From Plantago major (taxonomy: Eukaryota > Streptophyta > Magnoliopsida > Lamiales > Plantaginaceae), in the NCBI GenBank assembly GCA_026545765.1, contig CM048840.1, positions 45,714,959 through 45,778,958 on the forward strand: DNA of 64,000 nucleotides. The letters run 5' to 3'. A program made the position numbers and the translations under genes. Below the pieces are notes generated by a model. The model ran no database searches, was not told where the DNA came from, and worked only from the letters and a program-made list of their open reading frames with translations. Below, piece by piece: positions 1-11,994 of the stretch. Positions within the stretch are counted from its first letter, which is position 1. Each line of letters begins with the position of its first letter.

Positions 1-401
1 CTGGAGTGGAGTTGGGGGGGGGTGGGAATGTTTGACGTCCCATGGTAGTACATAGCTAACTCAGCAAATAATGTAGACAGGTCTCTATTTTCTATTTGAC
101 ATGCTTGTTTGGATATGGACTATCGAAGCGGGTCTTAGCTACTGTTGTACATTTCCATTGCTACTACGAATTTTGTGAGATTGGCTAGTTTTGTATGAGT
201 TTGATTATCTTTTCATTGTAAAAAAGTTGTATTAGAACATTAGACACAGTTAAGAGTTACAGTGCTATGCAAATTAGTAAAGGGTAGTAATTCCCAATGT
301 CAAAATATGATCATTTTTGACAATGGGTATTCATGTGCCAGCAGTCATATTCTTATTGAAATCGTCAGTATGTGTAATAATTCATTAATGTTCCTTTGCA
401 G
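1..401. other. Upstream/intron sequence of the gene at 402-689
   Basis: No exon can be firmly placed here. The first ~20 bases are G-rich and could be the end of an exon, but no reading frame supports this. The stretch 381-401 is T-rich and ends in CAG, fitting a 3' splice site for the small exon that starts at 402. Confidence 0.3.
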
Positions 402-689
402 GTCATGGATCATGTATATTCACGGGAAGGTCAGTCACTCGCCATTTGTGTTTCTAATTAGACCGACTGTATCAGAACATACAGAATTCACACTGAGTGC
501 GTATGTTATCTTTTGTATTCAGACTCTGACCTGTCTTTCTTTTGCAGTTCAAATTCAAGCTCAGGCGGATTATTTCCTCCTGCTTTTGGACCTATGGGTC
601 CACCGATCTCTGGGAGCTCTAAGGATGTGTTCCATTTTGGTATAGTAGTTGCAATAGCTGCCTTTGTGAGTTTAGTTGACATGTGTTAG
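402..689 (+). CDS. 3'-terminal exons of an unidentified plant gene
   Basis: I see two exons of a gene that enters from the left. Exon 402-429 (28 nt) lies between a T-rich CAG acceptor and a GTCAGT donor. The last exon, 548-689, follows TTTGCAG. Joined, they read in one frame to TAG at 687-689. The protein end is rich in Gly, Ser and Pro (SGGLFPPAFGPMGPP) and finishes with a hydrophobic segment (FHFGIVVAIAAFVSLVDMC). That fits a tail anchor or a cleaved C-terminal anchor signal. I do not recognise the family. The 127-residue open frame over 262-645 is a different frame and runs through the intron, so I do not use it. The gene converges on the HIR gene. Exon structure is inferred from splice motifs and frame; it is not proven. 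Confidence 0.5.
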
Positions 690-1157
690 AAACATTTTGT
701 AGCATCACTTGGGTTTCGATTGTATTCTTGAACCGAAAGTTGGAAGCTTGGCTATGTTTTAGAGCTAGAAGGGATCATTGTTTATTGGTAAGTTGAGATT
801 GTCACACTCCTTGTACAATGCAATTTTTCCTGCACTTTCCATTCTCTCTTCTGAGAAGATAAAACGCAAGACACAGAAAGAAATTGTCCTCTCTTATCAT
901 CTTTCTTCTGTTTTTGCTGTTGCTTTAACATTTTTCTGCTACATGTAAGGTGCGGGTTTCTCATTCCACAAGAAAATAGCACAGAACTATTCGGAAATGG
1001 GATTAGCCTTTCGATCCTTCTCAAGAGCACACAAGCCACCAAGTCTGATTCAAATATACCAACAGTTCATTTGGACGAAATGGGCTATTTAAACCAGAGA
1101 GAAAATTACATATACCACCCCTGAAATATAGCTTCTTGTCACTTTAGTCCCTTGTAT
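690..1157. other. 3' flank of the terminal exon and intergenic DNA
   Basis: This should contain the 3' UTR and poly(A) region of the gene ending at 689. I see no coding exon here. The 86-codon minus-strand frame at 782-1042 has no recognisable domain. Confidence 0.4.
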
Positions 1158-1711
1158 TCTTTATAATTGTATAATTCATTAATTAACCCTTATTGCAAAA
1201 TAAACCTTACAATGTTTCTAACCCTCACACACAAACCCCAAAATTTTCATTTATTGAAATCTAAATATCCACAACCTCCAACCACCATCTTCCACCACCT
1301 CCAATCTTTGTCAACTTCTTCTTCCTCCTTCCTCCATCTTCTTCTTCCTCCCTCCTCTTATTCCTACTTCAAAAAAGCTCCGATCGGAGCTACTACATAC
1401 AGCTCCGATGAGGAGCTTTTACAGCTCTGTAAAATAGCTCAGGATCGGAGCTGTGACAGCTCCGGCGAGGAGCTGTATGTAGTAGCTCCGATCGGAACTT
1501 TTTTGAAGTAGGAAGAAGTGGAGGGAGGAAGAAGAAGATGGAGGAGGAAGGAGGAAGAAAAAGAAGTTGACCAAGATTGGAGGTGGTGGAAGAAGGTTGA
1601 AGAAGGAAGAAGAAGATGGAAGAGGAAAAAAAATGGGTATATTTTGAAAAATAAATTTTTATTGGGGTTTAATTTACAATAATATTGAGTCATTGTTACA
1701 ATTTATAAAAC
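1158..1711. repeat. Fold-back inverted repeat, MITE-like (~550 bp)
   Basis: The two halves are near reverse complements. A stretch translated on the plus strand (about 1270-1420) and the opposite strand of 1465-1600 give almost the same peptide, including SYFKK.PIGATTYSS. The inner arms (~150 bp) are well matched and pyrimidine-rich on the left, purine-rich on the right. The outer arms (AT-rich, around TTTATAATTGTA) are weaker. The centre (1375-1500) is built from AGCTCC/GGAGCT words that form smaller hairpins. No transposase is present. This is a fold-back MITE or a similar hairpin locus. A target duplication could not be fixed. Confidence 0.8.
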
Positions 1712-2153
1712 AATAGACTCAAATGTGTATTAAATTGAAGATTGTAAATTACAACCAAGTCCAACTAATTATCTTTTCCATTTATTTTATTTCTGGTTAA
1801 CTCAGTTTTGTATGTATATGTTATTGTTTGAATAGAAAGGACTAAATTGTAATTGGTCCAAATTTAAGGATAACAAACATAATTTCCCCCAACGAGAGAA
1901 GTATTTATGTATATTTGGGAAGCTAATTTCGATTTGAAGCACTGACAAATCAAATTGTACTAGTTGCCAACTAAGTAGTGTCACCAAAATGCAGAAACAA
2001 GCATCATAGACTCGTAGTCATAGAGACGCATTTATCTACCATTTACATCCAGCATGTACTGCAGAAAGAAATACCCAAAAGTACACATTTTAACACAATA
2101 TATGGACATACTAGATAACCGCAGGTTCAACAAAAAAACACACGTAACTACTA
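1712..2153. other. 3' flank of the HIR gene
   Basis: AT-rich DNA between the fold-back element and the HIR stop codon. It should hold the HIR 3' UTR on the minus strand. No further gene is seen. Confidence 0.4.
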
Positions 2154-4854
2154 CTAGACGCTCTCAGCCTGCAGAAGACCTTCACGAATCTGGGAGGCGA
2201 TATCTTTGACAGCACCAGGTCCATGTGGTATAAACACGGCAGATGTTTTGGACGATGCTCCAATTTCCTTCATTGTGTCAAAGTACTGAGTGACAAGAAC
2301 CATGTCCATTACATCCTTAGATGATGTTCCAGGAACATTCTGAGAGAAAGCAAGCACACTGTCACGAAGCCCATCTACAATTGCTTGGCGTTGGCGAGCA
2401 ATACCAAGCCCAGACAAATATTTCGATTCAGCTTCACCCTCTGCTCTCTTGATCTGCAAGATTTTCTCAGCTTCAGCCTTCTCAGTCGCAGCAACCCTCA
2501 GCCTAGCAGCTGTTGGGACATATCACGAAATTATGAGAATTTGTATTGATACACTTTGCAGCAAGGCCAAAGGGAATGTAATGTAAAGCATACAACTTCA
2601 GGGTATAATTTTCATACCCACAAATAACAACAAAGTTCAACTTTCTGGTGTAAATACATGTATTCTCGTACATAATTTTATTTTGACGAAGATATGACTG
2701 CGATACCCAACCACACAGACTTTTATCTCAATGAATTGGCAATGAAACGAAAAAAGAATCACCTTGGCTTGGGTACCAAAGAAACTCTTAATTAAGTTGA
2801 GTATAGTGAAAAGAATAGAACTCATTTACTACCAAAGTTTATACTTAGAAGTTTGAAGATGAGTGTTTCCTACAATTTTTGTATAACACCAAACAAGAAA
2901 AATGCAGGAAACACCTGATCTTCACCGTTGTGAGCAATGTAATTGATCAGAGAACTCCATCATGCCAAATTTAGCTTACATGTGTACTATTAACTTTTGT
3001 CACCTGAATAATTCTAGAGGTACTCATCACAGTAGCAAATATAGATACATTTTAGAATCATAAGAAATTTACAGGAAGCCCAAAAGTAGAAGAAATTTAA
3101 CAGAAATTAATGACTAGTTGAGATCTCTATAATATTGAAGCACTCTTGGAATTAAATTTTAGACCCAGCAGTTGATTAATGTGATAGACATGGAATATTT
3201 CAGTTGCACATTATACAAGATAATAAAGACTTGAATTTTTATTCAGTAGATCTAAAAACAGTGAGTGAAAGTTAGACATGACTTTAGTTTTCTTTAAATG
3301 CTTCAATATCAGCAAATATAGATATAAATGCTCACTTCAAGGCAATATACTCCTATCCAAAATCGAAATGATGAGTTTGCAAACTTACCGGCATTAATCT
3401 CATTCATAGCTCTTTTGACTTGCGCATCTGGTTCAATGTCAACAATCAGAGTCTGCACTATCTCATACCCATATGCAGACATGGCCTGTACAGTAGAAGA
3501 TGGAAACAATCCAAAGTGAATTAATTCATGCGCAAAACCCAAACATACGAGCTTTTGTGATCAACAGCATAGAGATAGAGTACCTTTTCAAGTTCATTTT
3601 CCACAGCTTTGGCTATGTCATTCTTCTGCTCGAAAGTAGAATCCAAATCCAATCGGGGAACACTTGCCCGTATAACTAAACAGTGAAGACATTTCAATTA
3701 TCAAATAGATTAATTTCACAAGTTATACTTATAGTATCTATTTTCAGGTTTAATATCATTTTGTCTAAACCAGAATGCATCGGATTAACACCTACCATAA
3801 GAAAGTATCTATTGACTATTGAGTAATGACAAATGCAACTTGGAACCATTTCCCTACACAGGCTGTAACTTAACATATCTAGAGCAAAGAGCATATACAC
3901 CATACAGGTGATGCGGACCGTTCAGTTTAACTAACTGTAAATCTTATCCATCTAAGGGAACTTTTTCAGCACAAATGAAAACCCAAAGGTCGACCGAAGC
4001 CATGAAAATAGCATTAAGTGTTCTAGAACTGCACTGTAAAGAAAATGTAATTGCCAATCAATGTAGAATAATGACTCAACACATAAAAGCAACTAAACAA
4101 TCAATGACCTCAGCTGTCTCAAGCATTCTTTACACATTCACGACACATCAGTCGGCGCACATAGCATAAACACCTATAGCGTGAGGAAACTGTGCACCAC
4201 CATAGGTCCACAGCATAGGTTTACAACCTTTCCTTCGTAACGCGATAGAATTAGAAGAAACTAAAGAGCTTATAATGACTTGAGTCCATACCATCGAAGA
4301 CATATGCTTGGATCTGTTCTTTTGTGTTTGATAGCTTATAAAATGCATCAGATGCTTTATCTGCCTTTGCTCGGTATTGGATTGATGCAACCACAGTTAC
4401 AAAAACATTGTCCTGTGAGCCCAAAAATGAAACGTATTATAATTATCAGAGTGGAACCAAATGCAAAAGAGAAGATCCTTAATTAGGAAGTTGGCAATTT
4501 GTCATCTTTAATTATCAACCATCACGCCAATAGAATCAAGTCATGATCATTTCCACAGCCCGTGGTTGTAAATAATAGAACAAAATCTTTTAATGCCAAT
4601 AAACATGTGAAGACCCCAATACATAGAAAAATAAATACAGTGATGTGAACACAATTCTGACACACCTTAGTTTTTGTTTCACAACGAACATCAAGCTGCT
4701 GGACACGTAATGTGAGCGTACCAGCTACCTGATAGCCCACACACCATGGAAGGCAATGGCAGCCAGGCTCCATGATATCATCAAACTTCCCAAAATGCTC
4801 TTTCACAGCAACAGTAGATTGATCCACTTGAATACAACCAAGTGTTTGCCCCAT
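2154..4854 (-). CDS. HIR1: Hypersensitive-induced reaction (HIR) protein, SPFH/prohibitin-domain, five coding exons
   Basis: Exons on the minus strand are 4854-4666, 4412-4292, 3675-3584, 3485-3389 and 2509-2154. All junctions are GT-AG, frames join without a break, and the product is 284 residues, the usual HIR length (~285). The start MGQTLGC gives Gly2 for N-myristoylation and Cys7 for palmitoylation. The SPFH/PHB core follows, with the family strings [45 protein letters not shown] and [10 protein letters not shown]. Then come the helical [20 protein letters not shown] segment and a C-terminus with [19 protein letters not shown] proteins are peripheral plasma-membrane scaffolds in sterol-rich microdomains. 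They oligomerise and take part in immune-receptor-linked cell-death responses (family knowledge). No break is seen. The symbol marks the family, not a proven orthologue of one Arabidopsis paralogue. Confidence 0.95.
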
Positions 4855-5489
4855 TTCTCAGACCTATGAAAAACAGATAAAGAAGATATGATAAAAATTA
4901 CTACTAAATTACACATGAATATACTGCATTATTTTCCGTTGCACATATCATATACTACAACTTTTGCTGACAATAATCATGTACAGCTGTAGACAGGGGT
5001 GAAGCTACCTTTGATGCCGGTTTCGGAAATTTCTTTTATGTATATGTTAAATTTCATTTTTTGGCGTTCGACACGGTCTATATTACGGTTCGTTAGACCC
5101 CGGTCTTACCCGGCATCTCACCGTCATCAGAAGAATGGTGACATGTATTCCACTACTACAATGACAGTGAGACCACTAAAGACCGGATCAAATTTTCCCT
5201 ATATTTCTAATCAAATTTGAAAAGACCACTATTGAAAGACTTTATGTCTAATCAGATTAAAAAGATGATGAGTAGATTTCTATCAATATGGAGCTTGTTC
5301 ACTGCAATTTCAATACACAACACATATATACAAGAAATAAGAGATAAACCAACACCATAAACAGAATGAATCTCACAATTTGAGGTGAAGAAATATCTGA
5401 ATTTGAGGCGAAGCCGAATATAAAAACGAAAAACAAATTGAAGTAGAACGAAATGAGAAAAGCGATGAATAGGAAATTTGATACTTACA
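4855..5489 (-). other. HIR 5' UTR: leader end, 625-bp intron, first non-coding exon donor
   Basis: Upstream of the HIR ATG the minus strand reads TTTCATAG then GTCTGAGAA-ATG, placing a 3' splice site at 4864. The matching donor GTAAGT starts at 5488, so a 5' UTR intron spans 5488-4864. Such leader introns are common in HIR genes and often raise expression. The span 4990-5220 within the intron has a short open frame with no recognised domain; it may be an old insertion. Confidence 0.75.
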
Positions 5490-5591
5490 GTAGCGAGGAA
5501 ACTTGGAGATGAAGCGAAGAAGAAGGGGGTTTGGGTCGGGCTAACTGAATTTCCTGTGCAGGAGAGAGTTTTTATAGGGCGACTGTAAGAT
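5490..5591 (-). promoter_or_regulatory. HIR core promoter and non-coding first exon
   Basis: On the minus strand a TATA box (CTATAAAAACTC, about 5569-5577) precedes a pyrimidine-rich leader of ~55-80 nt ending at the GTAAGT donor. Transcription should start near 5545. The same segment is present a second time at 10,558-10,679. Confidence 0.75.
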
Positions 5592-6728
5592 GCTAATAGT
5601 TGCCCTCTATTATTCTTTGTTTGACCAAGTATGTTTTTGGACCACGTTTATAGATGGATTAAATAACAGATAAACATTATAATTATGAGTAAGTATTCTG
5701 AAATACGGTTACAAGATAAATATAATTCAAAGTATTGATATAACCCAAAAGAAGCAAGTAGGGAAATCAATTTTTTCTCCCGATTTTTGTTCAATTTCGC
5801 CAAAAATAGTACAATTATGCAAAAAATGATGAACTGTCCCGGCCTCACCAAGGAGCGCGTGGGTTTCACACTTTGTCTTTATCCTTTACGAAAAATCCTT
5901 TTCTTTTCCGCTTATCTACATTAAGATTAACTCGCCATGATACCATAAAGATAGTTTACTTTTAATAATAATTAGAAATGTAGGGATAAAATAAATTAAT
6001 CAAGACAATAAGATAATCAAAATTCCTTGCAAACAACGTTAGCCGTGGTGTATGTGTGTAGTCATTCGTCCAATACTATATCATTATGTCTTTGTTTATG
6101 GTAACTATGGAAAATGTAAAATACGACTCATCATGACGTATATGATTTGAAAGGGTAGGACCAACCCGAACACGTTCAGGACCCGACGGTTAAAACCATA
6201 TAGTAGTATATTATATTGAGTCTTCACGTACCTAACACGTTAATTAATAACTTATATTTCAATCTGAACCAAAATAAAAGACAAAAGTGTATAACGCAGT
6301 TAACATGGTTGGTTCCCAACACCCTCTAGAGTGGTATGTGCTCCTCCCACCATGCACACACAAAAAAAAGTATTCTACAAACATAATTTCAATTATTGTG
6401 GTGGTTTTTTAGGCAACCACCCCCAAAATGTTGCAGTTCGGGTATTGTCACAAAGGTTTGGAAAGGGTTCGAGTATATGCCCGATCCGGACATGAACATC
6501 ATTATTTCAAAGGGTTTTGAATTCAGGTTGGATAAAATCCGACCCGTTTAAATGTAAAATGACGGAATACCAGTGTAGAGTGTTTCTGACTCTTGTTAAT
6601 TGTCATAACTTAAACATATATAGAAAAATGTATGCGCTGGAATATATAATAGGTGCAAAATATGGTGTTAAATTTAATATCATATTGTCTAAGAATTTTT
6701 CGAACTAAGATTTGATGGTAAACGCACT
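5592..6728. other. AT-rich intergenic DNA upstream of HIR
   Basis: This contains the distal HIR promoter. No coding exon is convincing. The 63-codon frame at 6517-6708 has no recognisable domain. Confidence 0.35.
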
Positions 6729-7140
6729 ACAACAAACGTGAAATTTAGTAACCATCGAAAGTGTTATTAATTGTTATTTTGGGTGACATATTAAACTTCA
6801 ATGACATTTTCTATGAAGTGTCACTTCAAGAGGGATGGCTAATTCTATAATGGCACTAATCTATTGTACAATGACATCTTATTCAATGGCACATTAGCTA
6901 TTTCAACCAACACTTTCAAGTGTTACTGTAATAGTTATTAGTTACCATTGAGAGTGTCACTGCAGATATTATTCATTTCATTTATAAATGTTACTGCATC
7001 TCAATATCATTACACTTGAAAGTATTATTTTCCATCAATAGGTGGCACTTTAAAGAGTCATATTTTAAACATTTACCAGGCATTTGAATTGTTATGGTAG
7101 AATTGTATTGGTGACATTTCACAGTGATACACTATTTTCA
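6729..7140 (+). mobile_element. CACTA-like transposon end with subterminal repeats (probable remnant)
   Basis: The segment starts CACTACAACAAACGTG, the form of a CACTA-superfamily terminus. About 400 bp of short, both-orientation repeats of an AGTGTCACT/AGTGTTACT core follow, which is typical subterminal structure. No opposite terminus and no transposase are seen, so this is at most a truncated end or a non-autonomous remnant. Confidence 0.45.
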
Positions 7141-8383
7141 AAATGCAAAGGGCAAATCCCTTAAATCAAAGTTCACCCATAGAATACAAATTAATACAAC
7201 TTTAAACGTTTGCTTATGTTAAAATATATAATAATGTATGAATTTAATTCTTGTAAGCTTGGATTAACTTAGTATTGTCCTTAGAGTATATAATCCACTT
7301 CATCAAAATCTATCTATTATATCGGAATGTTTTGTAGGAGATGTACACTCAAACTTATTCCCATGATAACTATGACTTGAATAAGTATATTATTTAGTAT
7401 TTTTCTACTTGTTTTATTCTTGGACCATCTTCCTCATTTGGAGAAACACCAATTGAAACGTAAAAAATAAATCAGAAAAAAATACGACAAATTGAATTTT
7501 CTTTATTAATACAAACAGATAATCAATGTCAGATAATCAATACCGGGCATGAAGATGGAGATAAAATGAGTAAGTGATTTGTATATAGGTAGGTTTAATA
7601 TTGTAAATGGATAACTGTTGTTATGATTATATATTAGTATTCAAAATTTACATTTTAGGTCGTAACATTTGATTGTAAAAAAATATTTTAATAGACTTGT
7701 GCCAATCAAACTTTATAAATTCGTTTAGCCAATGGTTGAATCGGAGTTCCTAGCTAATTGTACGGTTGATTAATCAAGTAAGAATTTTTAATTTTCCTTG
7801 TTTTTTAATATATAAAAAATCATTATGGCATAATGTAGTAGTATATAGTGTTGTCATATTTTCTTTTAATAGTGAGGGATCTCTATAAAGATTTAAATTA
7901 ATTAAAGCTCATATACATCATCAACCTACTCACTTGTATTATACTACTACTAATTCGCAAGATACTTTAGCCACATTTCGTCAATGATAACAATTACTTG
8001 GCTAATCTACGTGATGGTGAATAATGAACACGTGCTCAAGATTACTCTTACTTATCTCACTCGTGCAGTGTAAACTTTGACTCCGCATTTTTCCGCATCA
8101 ACATCTCTGCCATTTAAGAATCACAAATAAAGGGTATTTCTCCCGCATCCAAGTCAAATATGTCCCGAATAATATTGTGCAACTACTCCAATCTCATATG
8201 ATGGAGCTTATTGTCAAAAATAGAAGTATCAAATTTATTTTGATCCCATATCAAATAAAAAAAATAACAACTCGAGAAGAATATGCGTAGAGTTGTATTT
8301 AAGTGCACCATTACAGTAGATAGTATCGTTGTTAGCCGACTTTATGAATACATGCGAGTGATAAAGTTGAAAAGATTTAGATG
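7141..8383. other. AT-rich intergenic DNA, no feature recognised
   Basis: No exon, RNA gene or transposon end that I can support. Confidence 0.3.
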
Positions 8384-8560
8384 AATTCGTCTTGGCACGA
8401 CGAATTTAAATATATGTTTAAAATATTTTTCAGATTTTTCTATATAAATTTATATGAGATTTAATAAAAATATATATGCAGCCAATATACAAAAAATAAA
8501 CAGTAAAAAGATATACTGGCTGAAAATGAAACTAACTCCACAAAATTCTTCGCCATTTAC
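8384..8560 (+). repeat. Dispersed repeat family, copy 1 of 3
   Basis: It shares with the copies at 9178-9310 and 9330-9500 an ordered set of words: TTGGCACGACGAATT, AAATATATGTTTAAAATATTTTTC, a TTTATATGAGATTTAATAAAAA block, a run naming a CAGCCAATATACAAAAAATAA core, then TACTGGCTGAAAATGAAACTAA. Copies differ by scattered substitutions. It is non-coding. Confidence 0.65.
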
Positions 8561-9177
8561 GTTTAATAATAAATAGAATTGGGAGGACAAAATAAATTAA
8601 TCGAGGCGACCCCTTGGGGTGGTATGTGCTCCCCACATAACGATCTTGGTGTGGATAATACAAATCTACCAAACCAACATCATCATAAGAAAATCTAACT
8701 GATAATTAATTTATGTGCTAAAACGCTAGCATCTCGTTTAACCAGCTGGCAAAACTTAATTCTCCATCAAATACTTGAATTTCTTTGAAAATTGAAACAA
8801 CAGGACAAAGCTAAAATTTGTCGGTTTAAGATATTTAATCACAAAGAACAATCACTTTCAGTTACTACATGCTGCCACTCAAAATCTTGAACAAATTTAG
8901 TTTTAAATTTGGCTGGCCAACCTTCCGCATTTCTACAACCTAGACATAAAATTTTGTCACCAAACAATAACATTGCCCTCATGATCCCTAGCAACAACAC
9001 TAATACGTTCCCCTATTCGCCTATGCTCAACCGTATCAAAATTTTACGTAGGATGGCTGGAATTTGAATGAATCTATGATGATTTATCGCCTTTATATTA
9101 TCTTATTTAATAAATTTATATTTTTATTTTAGTGAATAAAATAATTTATTTAATTAACAATAATAATAATCTAGATT
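8561..9177. other. AT-rich intergenic DNA, no feature recognised
   Basis: Spacer between members of the dispersed repeat family. The phrase GGGGTGGTATGTGCTCC near 8615 resembles one near 6330 (GAGTGGTATGTGCTCC), so an older duplication may exist. Nothing coding is seen. Confidence 0.3.
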
Positions 9178-9500
9178 GGTGTCTATAGATTCGTATTGTC
9201 ATGGTGAATTCAAATATATGTTCAAAGTATTTTTCGGAGTTTTGTAGATAAAAATTTATATGACATTCAATAAAAATTATATACACAGTCAACATACCAA
9301 AAATAAATTATATTTAAAACTGGTGTCTATGGATTCACCTTGTCACGACGAATTCAAATATATGTTCAAAATATTTTTCGGATTTCTATAGAAAAAGTTA
9401 TATGAGATTGAATAAAAAATATATATACCGTCAACATACAAAAAATAACATTGAAATATATACTGGCTAAAATAAAACTAATTCCACGAAATTCCATGTA
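9178..9500 (+). repeat. Dispersed repeat family, copies 2 and 3 in tandem
   Basis: Two units follow one another: 9178-9310 and 9330-9500. Both begin near GGTGTCTATRGATTC, pass through GACGAATTCAAATATATG and TCAAARTATTTTTCGG, and end in an AT-rich tail. Copy 3 has the same TACTGGCTAAAATAAAACTAA end as copy 1. Confidence 0.65.
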
Positions 9501-9808
<308 letters not shown>

Positions 9809-10442
9809 AAGATGAAAGAATCTCAGAGTTTTACCCTCCAAAAGGACTTAGATAATACTTTCATCCGTTCTAAAAAAACTTTTCATTTTGATTTTGCACA
9901 GTGGATCAACTGTCTTTACCATAAATTACTTTTAAAATATAATAATAAATAATTAAAATTTCATTATATTATTTTATTAAATTATTTACTATTATAATTT
10001 AAAATTAATTTGTGGTTAAAGTCGAATATATTTAACTGCAGAATAATAAAATAAAAAGTTTTCTTTCTAACTGAACAAAATACCTCCACGGCCCCTCGCA
10101 AAGAACCCAGGAAAGACGTGGAACTAATTCATCGGTGGTTAGTGGTTACTCGGTGACATTGTTTGACAAGGATTTTGAGGTTGAAGAAATGATGGATGAT
10201 TGGAAAGTGAGCATCGATGTTGAAGACAACTGTTGTTGTGTAGACAATGTATTGCACATGAAATGGTGGGTCCTGTACTAGACTACTATAACGTGTTCCA
10301 CTTCTTAATTAATATATAGGGAATAATAAAACAACATTAATATATTATCATTAAGTTCTGTTTAAAAAAAATATATATATTATCATTAAGTTTATTTACA
10401 TATTTATAGTGATTAAAATTTTTATTATAAATATTAGAGTAA
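9809..10442. other. Intergenic DNA with a possible second gene fragment
   Basis: The stretch ~10,130-10,285 can be read as VSGYSVTLFDKDFEVEEM then MDDWKVSIDVEDNCC, which looks protein-like. It has no start, splice sites or recognised family. The rest is AT-rich with no feature. Confidence 0.3.
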
Positions 10443-10545
10443 GGCTCTGTTATTTTCAACTGAAATTTACTGAACTGAATTGTAGTATAAAATATAACTA
10501 AGCAGAACTGAACTGAATGAGTTTTAAGTTGAAAAAAACAGAGCC
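10443..10545. mobile_element. Tourist-like MITE (PIF/Harbinger type), 103 bp
   Basis: Terminal inverted repeats GGCTCTGTTATTTTCAACT and AGTTGAAAAAAACAGAGCC face each other and are flanked on both sides by the 3-bp TAA. The interior carries ACTGAACTGAA-type repeats, common in this MITE type. No coding capacity. Confidence 0.75.
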
Positions 10546-10557
10546 TAAGTATCATTA

Positions 10558-10990
10558 TAGGAAATTTGATACTTACAGTAGCGAGGAAACTTGGAGATGA
10601 AGCGAAGAAGAAGGGGGTTTGGGTCGGGCTAACTGAATTTCCTGTGCAGGAGAGAGTTTTTATAGGGCGACTGTAAGATAGATGGATTAAAATAACAGTA
10701 CAAAGTATCATGAGAGACAGTATCTAAATAAATTATTTAGAGACGACTTATGTTATCAAAAAAATCATTCATGTTATTAATCAAAACGTTTATATTGTTA
10801 ACGAAATGAGTTCTTTTGTAATATGAAAATATACTCATGTTGAGAACATAACCGTTTTGATTGATAACATTGATGATTTTCTTGACAATATAAACCCGTC
10901 TCTAGATAAATTATTTAGAAACCGTCTCTTAGGAGACTTGCTCAAATAACAGATACTAAACATTATAATTACCAGTAAGTTTCCTGAAAA
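10558..10990 (-). repeat. Duplicated HIR promoter/first-exon segment, interrupted by a MITE
   Basis: 10,558-10,679 is almost base-for-base the same as 5470-5591: GTAAGT donor, leader exon and TATA box of the HIR gene. The match then jumps to the equivalent of 5651 and runs on through AAATAACAGATA..AACATTATAATTA to about 10,990. Bases corresponding to 5592-5650 are missing. No HIR coding exon accompanies it. A 245-bp MITE (10,699-10,943) splits the copy. Such a segment could act as a stray minus-strand promoter or be inert. Confidence 0.85.
10699..10943. mobile_element. Mutator-like fold-back MITE with 9-bp target duplication
   Basis: The element lies between two copies of AAATAACAG (10,690-10,698 and 10,944-10,952). 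The uninterrupted HIR upstream copy at about 5661 has this word once, so it is the empty site. The ends are long inverted repeats: TGAGAGACAGTATCTAAATAA-like on the left against the complement of TTATTTAGAAACCGTCTCTTA on the right, with arms of ~115 bp. A 9-bp duplication with long terminal repeats fits MULE-type MITEs. A related fragment without clear ends is at about 10,995-11,070. Confidence 0.8.
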
Positions 10991-11994
10991 TTGTCCCTTG
11001 ATAAATTATTTAAAGACGAACTATGTTTTTAAGAACCGACTGATGTTATCAAATGTAAATATAATATTTTAGATAATATTAATAATTTTTTATGAGAAAA
11101 TATTTTATATCATTTTTTATGTGTATGCATAACGACAACTTTTTTTATAGAAACTCCTAATATTATGATTATAACTGTAATGTTATCCTTCTCTTCTCTT
11201 CTGGCACTTTTATAAATAAAAGATGCCCAACAAGAATTGTTAATTGTTATACACAAAAACGAAAATGTAATTTTTAATATAAAGTTTTTTCTTTTCTTCG
11301 GAACTCATAAGCTTAAAACTTCTTAATGTTACATGTTTAACAATAAATACAAAGTATTAGAAGGTCAACTGAGAGATGGGCCGAAGTTTAAGTATAAGTG
11401 CAATGTCTTAAAGAATTATTTTATATCTTTTTCATGTGTATTATAGAATCTATGTTCAAAGTTAAAACTTACAATATTTCTATATTTCTGACTCTAATGA
11501 TAATATTTAAGTATCTGAGGTCCCTATTTAGCTGGTTTCACAGGATACTTCATTATAGTTTAATAGTTGGTAAATAACTAAAATATTGTTAGCTGGATAG
11601 GTTTCTATCCATAGTGATCAAGTTGATATTGATAGGCTGTCCCACGTGGTGAACTTTAGTTGCATCGTCATTGCATATGTCGTCATTAGTGACAAATAGG
11701 ATTTCAGAATTTTTCATTCATTAATTTCAATATTAAAAATGGTTGAATTTTCACGTTGACTTTTTTTATGGTTTCTATCGAATATCCGCTCGTAGATTAA
11801 GATATAGCCACACACAGTTTTGAATAACATCCAACTTTGAAAAGTTTCGCCCTTTCCTAGGAAAAATCATTCATTTAATATCATAGTATTTGTCAATATG
11901 TTAGTTGGGATTTTTACGGTGAGATAATAATCATACTACTTATTAAAACGAGATAGTAGTCGTACTATCGTTAAAATCTAAAGTCTACACAATC
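10991..11994. other. AT-rich intergenic DNA with a MITE fragment
   Basis: The start (GATAAATTATTTAAAGACGAACTATG) resembles one arm of the Mutator-like MITE just upstream. I see no gene in the rest. Confidence 0.35.

Noticed and set aside
782..1042. Minus-strand frame of 86 codons
   Set aside because: No domain, and it lies in the 3' flank of a plus-strand gene.
1167..1693. Overlapping open frames on both strands (114 and 84 codons) as small proteins
   Set aside because: They are mirror images caused by the inverted repeat, of low complexity, with no homology I recognise.
10337..10711. Minus-strand 124-codon frame over the duplicated HIR leader
   Set aside because: It reads through a MITE and a copied untranslated exon. 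The same leader in the HIR gene is non-coding.
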